From contig NC_060885.1 of NCBI RefSeq assembly GCF_014805685.1, forward strand, positions 10,901,132-10,965,131: 64,000 bases of DNA, written 5' to 3'. Numbering within the stretch: position 1 is the stretch's first letter; every line of letters starts with the position of its first letter. This DNA comes from Silurus meridionalis (lineage: Eukaryota > Chordata > Actinopteri > Siluriformes > Siluridae). Positions 50,281-61,325 of the stretch are shown piece by piece. The translations under genes were made by a program, and so were the position numbers. The notes under the pieces were generated by a model. That model made no database searches and was not told the DNA's origin. It saw nothing but the letters and a program-made list of their open reading frames with translations.

Positions 50281-51099
50281 GTAAGTAGCTCTCTGTTTGA
50301 GAGCTTGTTTGTGAGTAAGCCAAGTATCGAGGGTAGAGTTAATCCCATTTCATTTCAGTGAAAACAAAGAAGTCAATTAAAGCAATTTGTCAAAAATACA
50401 TCACAAAATGTATCTGTGTGGGTTGAATAATATATGGTGAATTGAAAGCTGGTGCTGTAACAAAACAAAGAATTCTATATTACAAGAATAATGGCTGCAA
50501 AGTTGCAGAAAAAGTTTTTTTAGATTTTTAGATATAAAATTTGAAGGGATGTCAATGCTGGCTGTTGTTAGGAACACTATTTTTGTGATTATAGTGATGG
50601 ACGCCTTATGATGTGAATTTGATGTTTCAGGATTTTTTTTTTTATGTTTGGGCAGATGTTTTTTGGGGGAAAAAAGTCTTGTCTTCTGTATCTTTTCTTT
50701 CAGATTTCTTCCTCTAGGCATTTAAATAGTCAGTTGATTTTTTTAACTGCTGCTCTCTAGTTTAATGTTTGTATCCATTTCCATGTTTTTAGGAGCTTAT
50801 ATTCAGCATATAATGAAACATAATATCTTTTCCATAAAGATTTCTTTTGATGTGGATTTAGTAAGCAGGAAAGGTCATTCTACTGGCAAGTAAATTTATT
50901 AAACAAAGCGCCTAATATAACTCTAATCTTAGGTTTATTTAAGATTTGAAAGTATCTATGTGTCTTGCTCACATTTAAGAATTATTTGCTTATTTTTCCT
51001 GTCATTATTCCTCAGTGTGGTTTTATTTGTGATTAGGTCTGTAGTTCAACTGTTAATGGCGATACAATAGCTGCTACAATAGCAATTTATTATTGTTAG

Positions 51100-51101
<2 letters not shown>

Positions 51102-51166
<65 letters not shown>
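51102..51166. repeat. (TA)n tract, first segment
   Basis: About 65 bp of pure TA ending at the left terminus of the Tc1-like element. Confidence 0.97.
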
Positions 51167-51170
<4 letters not shown>

Positions 51171-51715
51171 ATACAGACCAAAAGAATGGACACACCTTCT
51201 CATTCAAAGAGTTTTCTTTATTTTCATGACTATGAAAATTGTAGATTCACACTGAAGGCATCAAAACTATGAATTAACACATGTGGAATTATATATAGAA
51301 TTATATACATAACAAAAAAGTGTGAAACAACTGAAAAATGTCATATTCTAGGTTCTTCAAAGTAGCCACCTTTTGCTTTGATTACTGCTTTGCACACTCT
51401 TGGCATTCTCTTGATGAGCTTCAAGAGGTAGTCACCTGAAATGGTCTTCCAACAGTCTTGAAGGAGTTCCCGAGAGATGCTTGGCACTTGTTGGCCCTTT
51501 TGCCTTCACTCTGCGGTCCAGCTCACCCCTAAAACATCTCGATTGGGTTCAGGTCCGGTGACTGTGGAGGCCAGGTCATCTGGCGCAGCACCCCATCACT
51601 CTCCTTCTTGGTCAAATAGCCCTTGATGCCTTCAGTGTGACTCTACAATTTTCATAGTCATGAAAATAAAGAAAACTCTTTGAATGAGAAGGTGTGTCCA
51701 AACTTTTGGTCTGTA

Positions 51716-51718
<3 letters not shown>
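51167..51718 (-). mobile_element. Internally deleted Tc1-like element with about 90-bp inverted repeats
   Basis: The left arm (51176-51268, starting CAGACCAAAAGAATGGACAC) and right arm (51622-51710) are inverted repeats with very few mismatches. Both include CATTCAAAGAGTTTTCTTTA. It is flanked by TA on both sides. The middle encodes, on the minus strand, part of the Tc1 transposase C-terminus (GYLTKKESDGVLRQMTWPPQ and SPDLNPIE), then a stop. Only about 552 bp remain, so the copy cannot move on its own. The family is widespread in fish. Confidence 0.9.

Positions 51719-51782
<64 letters not shown>
51719..51782. repeat. (TA)n tract, second segment
   Basis: 64 bp of pure TA between the two DNA transposons. 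Confidence 0.97.
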
Positions 51783-51785
<3 letters not shown>

Positions 51786-52401
51786 TGGAACCCGGTTATG
51801 TCGATGTCCTAGGGGGTCGCCAAAAAGCATCGAGGTAACCGATGTTCGAGATAAACAAAAATCAAAATGGCGGCAATATATTAACGTGCTTGAAATTTCT
51901 TTATGTACATGATGTGCGTTAATAAATGAGAATGTGCATGCACATGTTTCTGAAGGGGTTTTTTACACAACAGCGTTGCCGCGATTTGTTTGATGAAGGC
52001 ATGCTAAAAAAATACATACAGTACATGTTTATCTGTCAGGAATCCACCTGCCACACCCCCTTCGGCCCCCTTCAGCGTGTCAGGTTTCGCCTCCCGTTCA
52101 TCGCATAACATTTAACAACAAAAGGCATATGTGCACTAACTAACAGCAGAGATTCACCAGTATACAACACCTGTAGCAGCTGTAAGGCTTGATTTTTCCG
52201 CCACTTCCGCGAGTTCTTCTGCGGCTGCACCGAGATAACCGACGTTAAATGGGCAATTTTTCCCCCCTTGTGCTCGAGATATTAGGGTTCAGCGACATAA
52301 AAAAATTTATCGACATAACCGATAAAAAATGCGGTTCCACTTCAAAAACGTCGACTTAATAGGGTTGTCGAGATAACCGAGGGCGAGATAACCGGGTTCC
52401 A

Positions 52402-52404
<3 letters not shown>
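51783..52404. mobile_element. Tigger/pogo-like MITE with TA target duplication
   Basis: The element begins CAGTGGAACCCGGTTATGTC and ends with the exact inverse of its first 17 bases, ATAACCGGGTTCCACTG, with TA on both sides. Sub-terminal copies of CGAGATAACCGA occur in its right part and ACCGAGATAACCGACG near 52230. A CAGT end with TA duplication fits the pogo/Tigger branch of Tc1-mariner. No transposase is encoded in its 622 bp. Confidence 0.88.

Positions 52405-52471
<67 letters not shown>
52405..52471. repeat. (TA)n tract, third segment
   Basis: 67 bp of pure TA following the Tigger-like MITE. Confidence 0.97.
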
Positions 52472-52474
<3 letters not shown>

Positions 52475-55400
52475 TAGAGTGATTAAAGAAACACAAAACA
52501 CAACAGAATGAAAACATAAAAAAATTACTTTTATAAATGAAGTGAAACAGTGATTCTGGTCCCTGCTGCATTCCATAAATCACACCTGACACCCAGCACG
52601 TCTTATCATGATAAGAGTGAGGAATTTATCAACAATGATGTGTATTATAATATCTGAAGCTGATTGGAAAAAAATACAATATAAAGTGACTTAAATTGTG
52701 GCCACCAGCTTCCAGAACAGTTTAACTGTGTACTGACACAGATTCTAGGATCTGCTAGCTAAACTCAATTTTTCCAAAATACATAAGAATTGATGTTTTA
52801 AAAATAATGATGAGGATGATTATGATGGAGAAACTATCAAATCATTCACCAAGAACTTTAAAACAAAGAGTACTGTTTTAAAATTCTTCTTCTTTTTCTT
52901 TCAAACATTCATGAAACACAAAATCAGAGCAGGACATTTGACCAGAACATGAGGGTTAAGGCAATGCATCTAGATCAGGGTAGCACTGTTCCTGTCACCT
53001 CTGCTTCCCCAGGAGGTGAGGTAGAGGAGGCTCAGTCGTGGTGGAGTGTAACCTCAGACCCTCTGGGAGCCAGTAAAAATAGTGCCGAGAGGGTGTTAAG
53101 TGACAGCTGGCTGAGCTACAACCTTTCATCCCTCCCTACCGCACCTCTATTATTGATGACCTCCCTGCGCTCAGCCACACTGCTGTCACTGGGCTCTTTA
53201 ATACACAGCCCTTGGAACACAATTATCCTGCACCGTCGTTTAGGGTGATTATGCAGCAACCTGCTGCCCATACCGCCTGACCCTGCTCATATATTACACC
53301 AGGCCCAGTGCAATGGCACATAGAGCAGATTTTAATGCAGTTATCATGTTTTGTTGTTCTGGATCATAGTGTAATCATAGTGTATTATTATTCATGCATA
53401 TGCACATGTCTTATATTTGAAAGTGTTAAAATGTATGATTCTGTAACAGTGTACTTAAATAAGAAATTAAAACGTAATTTAATGTTTTATAATAGTAAAT
53501 GAGGGAGTGAACTTATAGTTTAGAATTTATTATTGATTGTTTTATTGTTTTATTTTTAATAATATTTACATTTAATGTTGTGTAACACTTGAAGTAAATT
53601 ATATTTTACTTTCAGTTACGATTATAGCAGCTATAACAGTTCCCTTACCAGCTCATAATTTTCCTATCCATTTTAAAAGTAGATTTTAAAAACACACACC
53701 TTTTAACCATAGCTTTCCAGGGGCAAAATGGATACTGACTATTTCAATGCGCTGACACCTGAGACTCCCATCACAGAACATTTTTTATTAGTTTATTTCT
53801 AGCCTTATATTATTAAGACCATACAAGTTTCTGTGAATAAGCAGTTACTGCAGAAATGATACTGAGCAAATGAAACTAAACCTTAATATGTTAAATTACA
53901 ACTGCAATCATTGTAAAAGCCTATTCAAGAAAATGAATCAATACCTTCTGACAGATTAGATCAATCAACAGTGTTATGGTGCAACTGTTATTATACGTTA
54001 TGTTCTTACTATTATTGCTGTATTAAAATAAAAGCTTTGTTTACAGACATCAGTCACTGATATAATAATGTATAAATGTGCATGTGGTATGTCATGTATG
54101 TGTGAAATCTTAGCTACAGGTATTACTCCAATGCACTGCGTAAGAAACTGAGCAGGACAGCTTAGAAAGAGCTTTCAAATGACCTGTTTCATGCCCTATT
54201 AATACTGTTTATTAGACTGTTTGAAAAGATTGACTACCTATTTTTATAATTCTATACGGTTTGAAATACAGGCTTTACACAGTCTTTAAATACAGCATTA
54301 CACAGCTCTTAAATGCTGTTTTCCCCAAAGCTGCTAAGCCTGCTCCAGCTATTGCTGGCGATTTAAAGGAGTAATCTAGTTCGTGTCAAAATTGATTGAT
54401 GCCTCAGGATTCTGTGTCAGATGAATCAGACAAATATGCTTCATAAGAAAACTGTTTGCTTCCTGGTTTTTTTTTCACTTTGAGAACAGCCTGGGGTCTG
54501 TGTCATGATTAACTTTCTAAAATGAAAATCCTGCTAATTTGCTATGAAGACTAACCTGTGTCATTGTGATAAAGTGGCAAAAATCACTCTGAAATTGTGG
54601 GATTTTGGATGTTACAGCTGTCAGTGGAACTGGATTACTTGTCCTTATTGAGGATTGTAAATAGGATGAGTTTTAAATGTACAGACACGACTTGACTGTT
54701 CAGGTTCAACCATATGGCTCAAAATGTGGTTGATTGTGTTTCACCTTGTAGCCGAACAATGAACTAGAGCTGGAGAATCTGCTTTGTACTGCCAAAAACA
54801 ATTGAAACGATGAATGTGATTTTGATTAGCACTGTGATCTGGCACAACTGGGATCTGGAATTTTAACCATATTAATTCTCTGTCCTTCCTATGAGTATGA
54901 GTCTTGCAGAAGTTCTTATGAGTCTTAATGAGTAGCAGGTAATTGGGAAAGTATTTTAAAAATGTCAATAATTCCTACACTATTGCTGTATTGCTGACCT
55001 ACAACTGGATTCTTCTTTTTCTTCTCCTTGTCCAGCAGATGTTCATTTTGTGTCCTGTGTACCATTTTTGTGACTGTGAATATTACACTTGTAATCTGCT
55101 GCGTTTAGATGGTGCATATAATATTCATTATGGTAGATCAATAGATTTTAACTTTAACATTCTGAGGAAGCCACAGAAGGATTAGAAATCTCTTTAGGCC
55201 AAACTAAAAAAAATTATAATTTTCAGACATTTTTGAGCATGTTATTTGAGTGAGATTCCATCTATTCACACCCTTCATTCTACATCTTTACCAATATCAG
55301 AGTGTGCTCTCTTGGGCTACACCTTTCAAAATAAGAGATGATGTCCAAAATCTTCTTCACACTTTGGAAAGTAAATCTTTTCTCACCCTGCTCTAGATAT

Positions 55401-55581
55401 TGATAGACAATCCTTGGCAGGATATGGGGAAATGTTGAAGAAATTCAAAGAAGATGATTTGAGCTAAAGATATAAATAATTCAATCTATTGCACAAGGTG
55501 CACTTGTTTTAAATGACATGACACTGTATAATTTAATAATTGAAAAAAGTATATATATTTCAGACTTGTCTAATTTCACAG

Positions 55582-55700
55582 TGGCTATGACATAGTTGGA
55601 GCAGTGGCTCTGTGTGTATTTGGGAATGTTGCCTGTGCAACTTCGACTGGAGAAATCCAGAACAAAATGGTGGAAAGAGTTGGAGATTCTCCTTTCATTG
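55582..55700 (+). pseudogene. asrgl1: asrgl1-like exon 4, nucleophile Thr replaced
   Basis: The acceptor is TTTCACAG. The frame reads [20 protein letters not shown], then [19 protein letters not shown]. Family members have TVGAVALD at the mature beta-chain start, where Thr is the nucleophile freed by self-cleavage. Here it is Ile (ATA at 55592-55594). The next conserved motif STGG has Glu for the second Gly, and the Asp after VAL is Cys. The donor is GTGAGC. Confidence 0.88.
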
Positions 55701-55800
55701 GTGAGCTGCTTGACCTTGCAATTTATATTTACTTTGTACTTTATGATTGCATTTGTGTGATTCATGCTTTATCATAAAGTCCAGTTAATTATGCATAGGT

Positions 55801-55804
<4 letters not shown>

Positions 55805-55859
<55 letters not shown>
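55805..55859. repeat. (TG)n microsatellite beside exon 5
   Basis: About 55 bp of TG ending 10 bp before asrgl1-like exon 5, in the position where the polypyrimidine tract would be. Confidence 0.97.
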
Positions 55860-55860
<1 letters not shown>

Positions 55861-55869
55861 TGAGATAAG

Positions 55870-55980
55870 ACTCAGGTGGATATACAGACAATAGAAGTGG
55901 TGCTGTGTCCTGCACTGGCCATGGCGAATCTATTCTGAAAGTCACCTTGGCCAGGCTAATCCTCTTTCACATGGAACAAG
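55870..55980 (+). pseudogene. asrgl1: asrgl1-like exon 5
   Basis: Using acceptor GATAAG the frame continues as SGGYTDNRSGAVSCTGHGES, then ILKVTLARLILFHMEQ. TGHGE is the conserved substrate-site motif, so this part is preserved. The exon lies 10 bp after a (TG)n tract, which has replaced the normal polypyrimidine tract; splicing here may be poor. The donor GTACTG is non-ideal. Confidence 0.85.
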
Positions 55981-58500
55981 GTACTGATTGATCATTTTCT
56001 TTCCCTGTTGGATCTTTGAATCTCCAGTTTGCAGCTCACCTAATCCCTAAAACTGATGTTCAATGTGAATCCAAGGTTTATCTAGCTAGCACATTTAGGC
56101 ATTAGACTGATTGACAGAAAGTGAATATAACACGTTGGGACAAATGAAAGGAAACACCTGACACGAGTCAGAAGCTAAATCAATTCAGTGAGTGTCATGG
56201 AACTCGATCTGGTGTGCAGATAGAAGAGGTGATAAATCACTGGACACAATACTCCCCAGGTAGCCAGCCTAGATAAATGTCTTTGTATCTGGGGCCTCAC
56301 ATATAGTTGGATCATAAGAATATAAAATATTGCATATTCCATTTTTTGAAGGTATAAAAATAAAATTGGCATGGATGGTAGAATACAAACTTTTATTCTT
56401 CTCAAACCTTGAGATAGCTAATTTGCTGTTAAATATTAGAACAGAAAAATCTTATTATAATTATTTTATTATCTTATGCCTGTTATGACTGGCTTCATTG
56501 TGTAGAAAATCTAGAAATTCTGCTGCTGAAAAACTGTGTTAATTAAAAAATGTCAAGCACTCAGATGTGTGCAGTTACATTCAAATCGAATGACAATTAG
56601 CACTATTAATATAGCAAATGGTGAAATTAAAAGATCAGGTGATTTATTGAAGCATGAAGATGACTGATTAAGAACCCCCTAGAGCTATGTTGAATCAAAC
56701 TGGCATTACTGATCATGACTACACTGAAGTTCTCAGCTGTGGGATGGTTTAAAAACATCCCACTGCAGTGGGAAAAAAGCTAATTGTAGTGAGTTCCAAT
56801 AAGACTGAGCAGTCAGGTGTATCCAAGACATGTAAGATTTAATAATTAGATTTTATTAAAAGGTTCTTTTAGAGTGAATTTGCCAGTTATAACAAAAAGC
56901 TATTTTAATAAGTGAGTATGCAAATACTGTGTCAAGCTCAATTTCATTTTGATGTTGTACTAAATAGAAAGTGGCCTGGCTTCACCCCTTTGATTAAAAA
57001 AAAAAAAAAGTGTTGGCATTAGACATCAAGTAAGGTTTGTAAAATGGCTGGCTCAGTAGAAAGACTGACATGTTATGTAAGGCTTACATGATTTTAAATT
57101 TACTGTAAGACCCAGTATTTGCAGAGCAGCAATAGCATCACTTCTCTTCCACATTAAGGTCAGTATTAAACAAAATAACGTTTTCTTTAACACAAGCACT
57201 GCAATACCATGAAAGTTTATCTAATAGCTCTTACTGACTAACAGCCAGGTAGATTTTATAACAGTTCTCAGAACAGCCCACGATTTGAATAATAATTGTT
57301 TGCTATATTTTATTGTCAAAATGTTAAATTTGTATCGACTATTGTAACTGAAACAGCAAATATGGGGGTTTAATTGTACAATATTTTTGATTATGCTGAA
57401 TTTGATAATTGAATATTTTATGCATGGTTACCCACTCATGCTTTGCCTGAGTAGTAAGTGCAGTACAGCAGTCTCATGACCTATTCCCAATCCCAGTCTT
57501 AGTCACCGGATGGCTTTTCAGCCCGGACAGTCAGTAAGGAGAGAAATGAAGTATGTTGCATTGTGTAGCCTGTATAGTGCAGTACTATAAAAATGTGCCT
57601 TGCATTAAAGTGGCTCACCTCAGCCACCACTAGTGAGGATCTTGATTCTGGACAAACAAATATAGCTTACATATTAAAGTAATTAACTTTTTTGTATGCA
57701 ATCAAAAAGTAATATAATAAACAGAATATAATAATTGTTTTTTCTTAAAGTGTTTCAAATGTCTGAGTGCTGATTGGAGAAACCAAACAGCATACAGTAT
57801 AAAATCACTGGCTTTGTTTAGAATGGAAGGACAGGCCGATTAAGGTTACAGGAAAGTAACAAAACGAGATTACGTGAGTGATTGGATTTTAAAGAAGGAC
57901 ACGGTATGACTGCATTCATAGTCTCTTAGCATTTCAGGCACATAGTGAGAGCATGCCCAATCCCAGCGAATGAGACAGAGGATGTAGTGCATGCTTTATA
58001 CACTGCCAGCTGAGCTCAATATCTCTTTCCTTTTTCCCACCTGAAGCCGAGTGTCTGACACCAGAGTCCCCCATTTCATTACTGTCTTGAGTGGAAGAAA
58101 AGGAACTGCATTACCTAACCTTTGTGCAGACTGCTTGCTGTTTACAATAAGAGATATGCCTTTATTACAATTTAAATTGACCTAGACTGACTTAGATTGA
58201 AGGAGCACTGACTCTCGAGGCTCAGAACATTGTTATTAGCACTAAGCTGGTGGACAGAAACTGCCTATATCTTTGAGCGCTTTTACAATTTTTTTTCTTT
58301 TTAGCTTTTTATTATTTGAGAGATGTTTTGAAAATTTTCTGCATTCTTTCCATTTCTTTTGTGGGTTTTATTCCAACATTGAAGTCAGTATGGGATTTTT
58401 TTTCCCTACCACAATCAATTTAGAAAAATAATTTAAATATGGCCAGACACTTAGATTAACCTAAAATGTATAACTTCATGTAAGATTATTGTGGTAAATC

Positions 58501-61325
58501 TAGTTCCCTTTCAGGAACATGAGCTACGTCGTGTAAAATCTGGCCAATAGGCAGTCGTGACGTCATTGGTGGGCGACGTCACACAAACCAGGAAGCTACA
58601 AAATGGGAGAGCGATGGGAGCGACATCAGCTTCTGTTGTTCAGGTAAGCACTTTGTGTGTGAATCTGTGCAGCATGGAAAAAAAGCAAACAAACTTTTGC
58701 ATGTGTGTCCCCCCTTGCCCCGTTTTATTTTATATAAAGCTTTGCGTTGGTTGCTTGTCTGTTCTGTAGCCGTATGGCTATCCGCACTCTCCTCTCCCAG
58801 AGATCACTCATCGAGGAAAGTGATCTTCCTTGAGGCTCAGGCCCCGCTTTCACCGAGGCGAAGCAGCGCTGAAGTTCGTGGGGCTCGCAGGCTGACCTAG
58901 AAGAAGGCATGGAGAAGGATGAGTCCTGTAATGTAAAAGTTCGGTGGTCCTTTCTTCCGGTGCGTGTGGCAAGTGTGATGCGGAGCTCTGGATCCCTTTC
59001 TCCAAGGAGGACTCCTCACAGCCTGTGCTGTTCAAGGAGCTCCTGAAGGTAGTGACACAGGCCATCGCTAAGTTAGAGATAGCTTGGCCCTACGAGAAGC
59101 GGAAGCAATGCGTTCCCAGCTAGCTGGATAAGCATTTCCTGCATCCCGTGGCACAGCCTCCGCCCCGGGGCCTACCGTTTTTTCCCGACTGACACACCGA
59201 GGTGTCTAGGTCCTGAGAGACACCGTATGTAGCCCGTACCTTTCCCCCGCATTTGCTATACGCAAATATAGTAGGGTTCAGGGAGTGCGGCTATGGGGAG
59301 ATGTCCAGGGTTGAAGAGATGCTAGCTGGCTATCATCTGGTTCGGTGACTGGGTCGGGGCGGTTGTCGACAGGTTTCAGGAGTCTAAACCGCAGCGGTAC
59401 CTTCAGCAGTACCTTCCCCACCGCTTTCACGGGGCTGCCCAAGCCTGGCACTCACCCCGCACATTCACCAAGTGCATGAATTGGCTCTAGACCCGATACC
59501 ACATTCTAAACTATATCAACAATTGGTTGGTATTAGCCCGATCAGAGCTTCAGGCAGTCCAGCATCGAGATGTCGTTCTCGCCCACATGAAGAAATTATG
59601 GTTAATACTAAACGCAAAGTAAACACTTTCTCCAGTACAAAGAACCACCTTCTTGGGTGAAATGTGGGACTCGACCGTGTTGCGGGCACAAGTGTCTCCT
59701 GCCAGGCTCAAAGTCATCCTCACTGCATTCAAGAGAGTAAAAGCAGGCCAGTCACTGCCTGTGAGGCAGTTCCAGAGGCTGCTTGGTCTCATGGCGGCAG
59801 CGGGCAGTGTGATCCCACTTGGCCGCCTCCATTTGAGACCACTCCAGTGGTGGCTCAGAGGCAGAGGGTTCTCCCGAAAGGGAAATCCGTTCCGTACTAT
59901 GAAGGTCTCGAGGCGAGCCCTGCGAGCCTTAGAAGTATGGAGAGAACCTACATTCCTGTCCCAAGGCCCCATCCTTGGAGCTCCTTGTCATCGCGTAATG
60001 CTAACGACGGACGCATCCCTCACGGGGTGGGGAGCGGTCATGAGTGGCCGGGGCCTCTAAGGTCGGTGGGACAAGTCACATCTTTTATGGCACATAAACT
60101 GCCTGGAGATGATGGCCGTGTTCTTGGCACTGGAATACTTCCACCAAGACCTGAGAGGTCCCCATGTGTTGGTCCTTACAGACAACATATCGGTGGTTTT
60201 ATACATCAACCGCCAGGGAGGTCTTCAGTCTCGACCCCTGTACAGGCTGGCGCAGCAGATCCATCTATGCTCCCAGGGAAAATTCCGCTCATTAAGAGCA
60301 GTTTACATCCCGTGTCGGTTGAACTGGAGAGCAGATGCCCTTTCGAGGCAAGGGCAGAGGCTTGGGCAATAGAGGCTCCACCCCGAGGTGGTGGAGCAGA
60401 TATGGCAGAGATATTACAAAACCCAGGTGGATCTGTTTGTGACTTGGGAGACTTTGCACTGTCCCCTCTGGTTCTCTCTCACCCAACCCCATTGGGTGAG
60501 AGAGAGAGAGAACCGCTGAGGATGTGTTTGTATGCCTTTCCCCCTATTGTGCTGCTCCCGGGAGTTCTGGGGAGAATCCGCCAGGATGGAGCTCGTCTCC
60601 TCCTGGTGGCACCTCGGTGGCCGGGCAGACCATGGTTTGCAGGCCTGCTGTCCCTCCTCGAGGGACCTCCTTGGAAAATTCCTCCCAGGAGGGATCTCCT
60701 CTCACAGGCAGGGGGAACCCTGGTTCACCCCTGCCCAGAGTTATGGAAGCTGTGCCTGTGGCCCCTGAGGGGGGGGAGTTCCTAGCAGCTGGCCGCTAAA
60801 TGCGATCTGTTCACCACATGGTGTGAGCCCCCTTCGAGCCCTTCGCCGAGGTGGCCCTTGGGTATTTGTCGGTTAAAACCGCTTTTCTTCCGGCAATCTT
60901 CTCCCTTAAGAGGGTCGGGGACCTACAGGCTCTTTCCGTGGCCCTGTCTCTCCTGGAGTTTGCCCCTGGCATGGCCAGTGCTATTCTGTACCCCAAGCCG
61001 GGGTATGTGCCTAAGGTGCCTCCAGCTTCCTCACGACCTGTAATTTTGAAGGCATTCTGCCCTCCTTCTTTCCGAGGCCCTAACCAGGAAAAGCAAAATC
61101 GACTGTGTCCAGTACTGGCACAGGACGAGTCGGTGAAGGAAGTCAGAGTAGCTGTTCGTCTGCTATGCCCCTCACAGGAAAGGTTTCCCGGCTAATAAGC
61201 AGACCTATTGGCCAGATTTTACACGTGATTCAGAGCGTGAACACGGCCAGGCATTCCCAAAGCATTTTCGACGCAGCTCTCGTTCCCTTAGGGAACTAGG
61301 GTTGCATACATAACCTAGTGACGTT
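58501..61325 (+). mobile_element. DIRS-type retrotransposon, copy B (deleted)
   Basis: Same family as copy A. The left end TAGTTCCCTTTCAGGAACAT starts at 58501; the right end finishes GGGAACTAGGG, then ATAACCTAGTGACGTTT. Between them are a gag remnant (58650-59460), an RT region with NYINNWL at the YxDD box (about 59520), RT/RNase H in long open frames to about 60370 (RAGQSLPVRQFQRLL-like segment, TTDASLTGWGAV, VLTDNISVVLYINRQ), and an N-terminal and middle recombinase part (VKTAFLPAIFSLKRVGDLQ). The recombinase C-terminus, the internal complementary region and part of the right repeat are deleted near 61195. Confidence 0.9.
59653..60372 (+). pseudogene. DIRS copy B RT/RNase H segment
   Basis: The frame at 59653-60060 contains VRQFQRLLGLMAAAGSVIPL, LGRLHLRPLQWWLRGRG and TTDASLTGWGAV, the RT connection region and RNase H start with its first catalytic Asp. 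The frame at 60109-60372 continues MMAVFLALEYFHQD, VLVLTDNISVVLYINRQGG and LNWRADALSRQG, the rest of RNase H. The two are separated by a stop (60058-60060) and a change of context near 60100. In this family the two halves are one polyprotein. Confidence 0.82.

Larger units (their letters stand above)
50281..55581 (+). other. asrgl1-like intron 3
   Basis: It contains the split (TA)n tract with two DNA transposons (51102-52471), listed separately. The rest (50281-51101, 52472-55581) is AT-rich except for a distinctly GC-richer block at about 52960-53330. That block has an open 99-codon plus-strand frame with no recognised domain. Confidence 0.6.

Noticed and set aside
59664..60785. 373-codon frame, the longest in the window
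   Set aside because: This is a shadow frame over DIRS copy B. The family motifs (TTDASLTGWGAV, VLTDNISVVLYIN) are in other frames, and this translation is rich in Pro, Arg and Ser with no domain.
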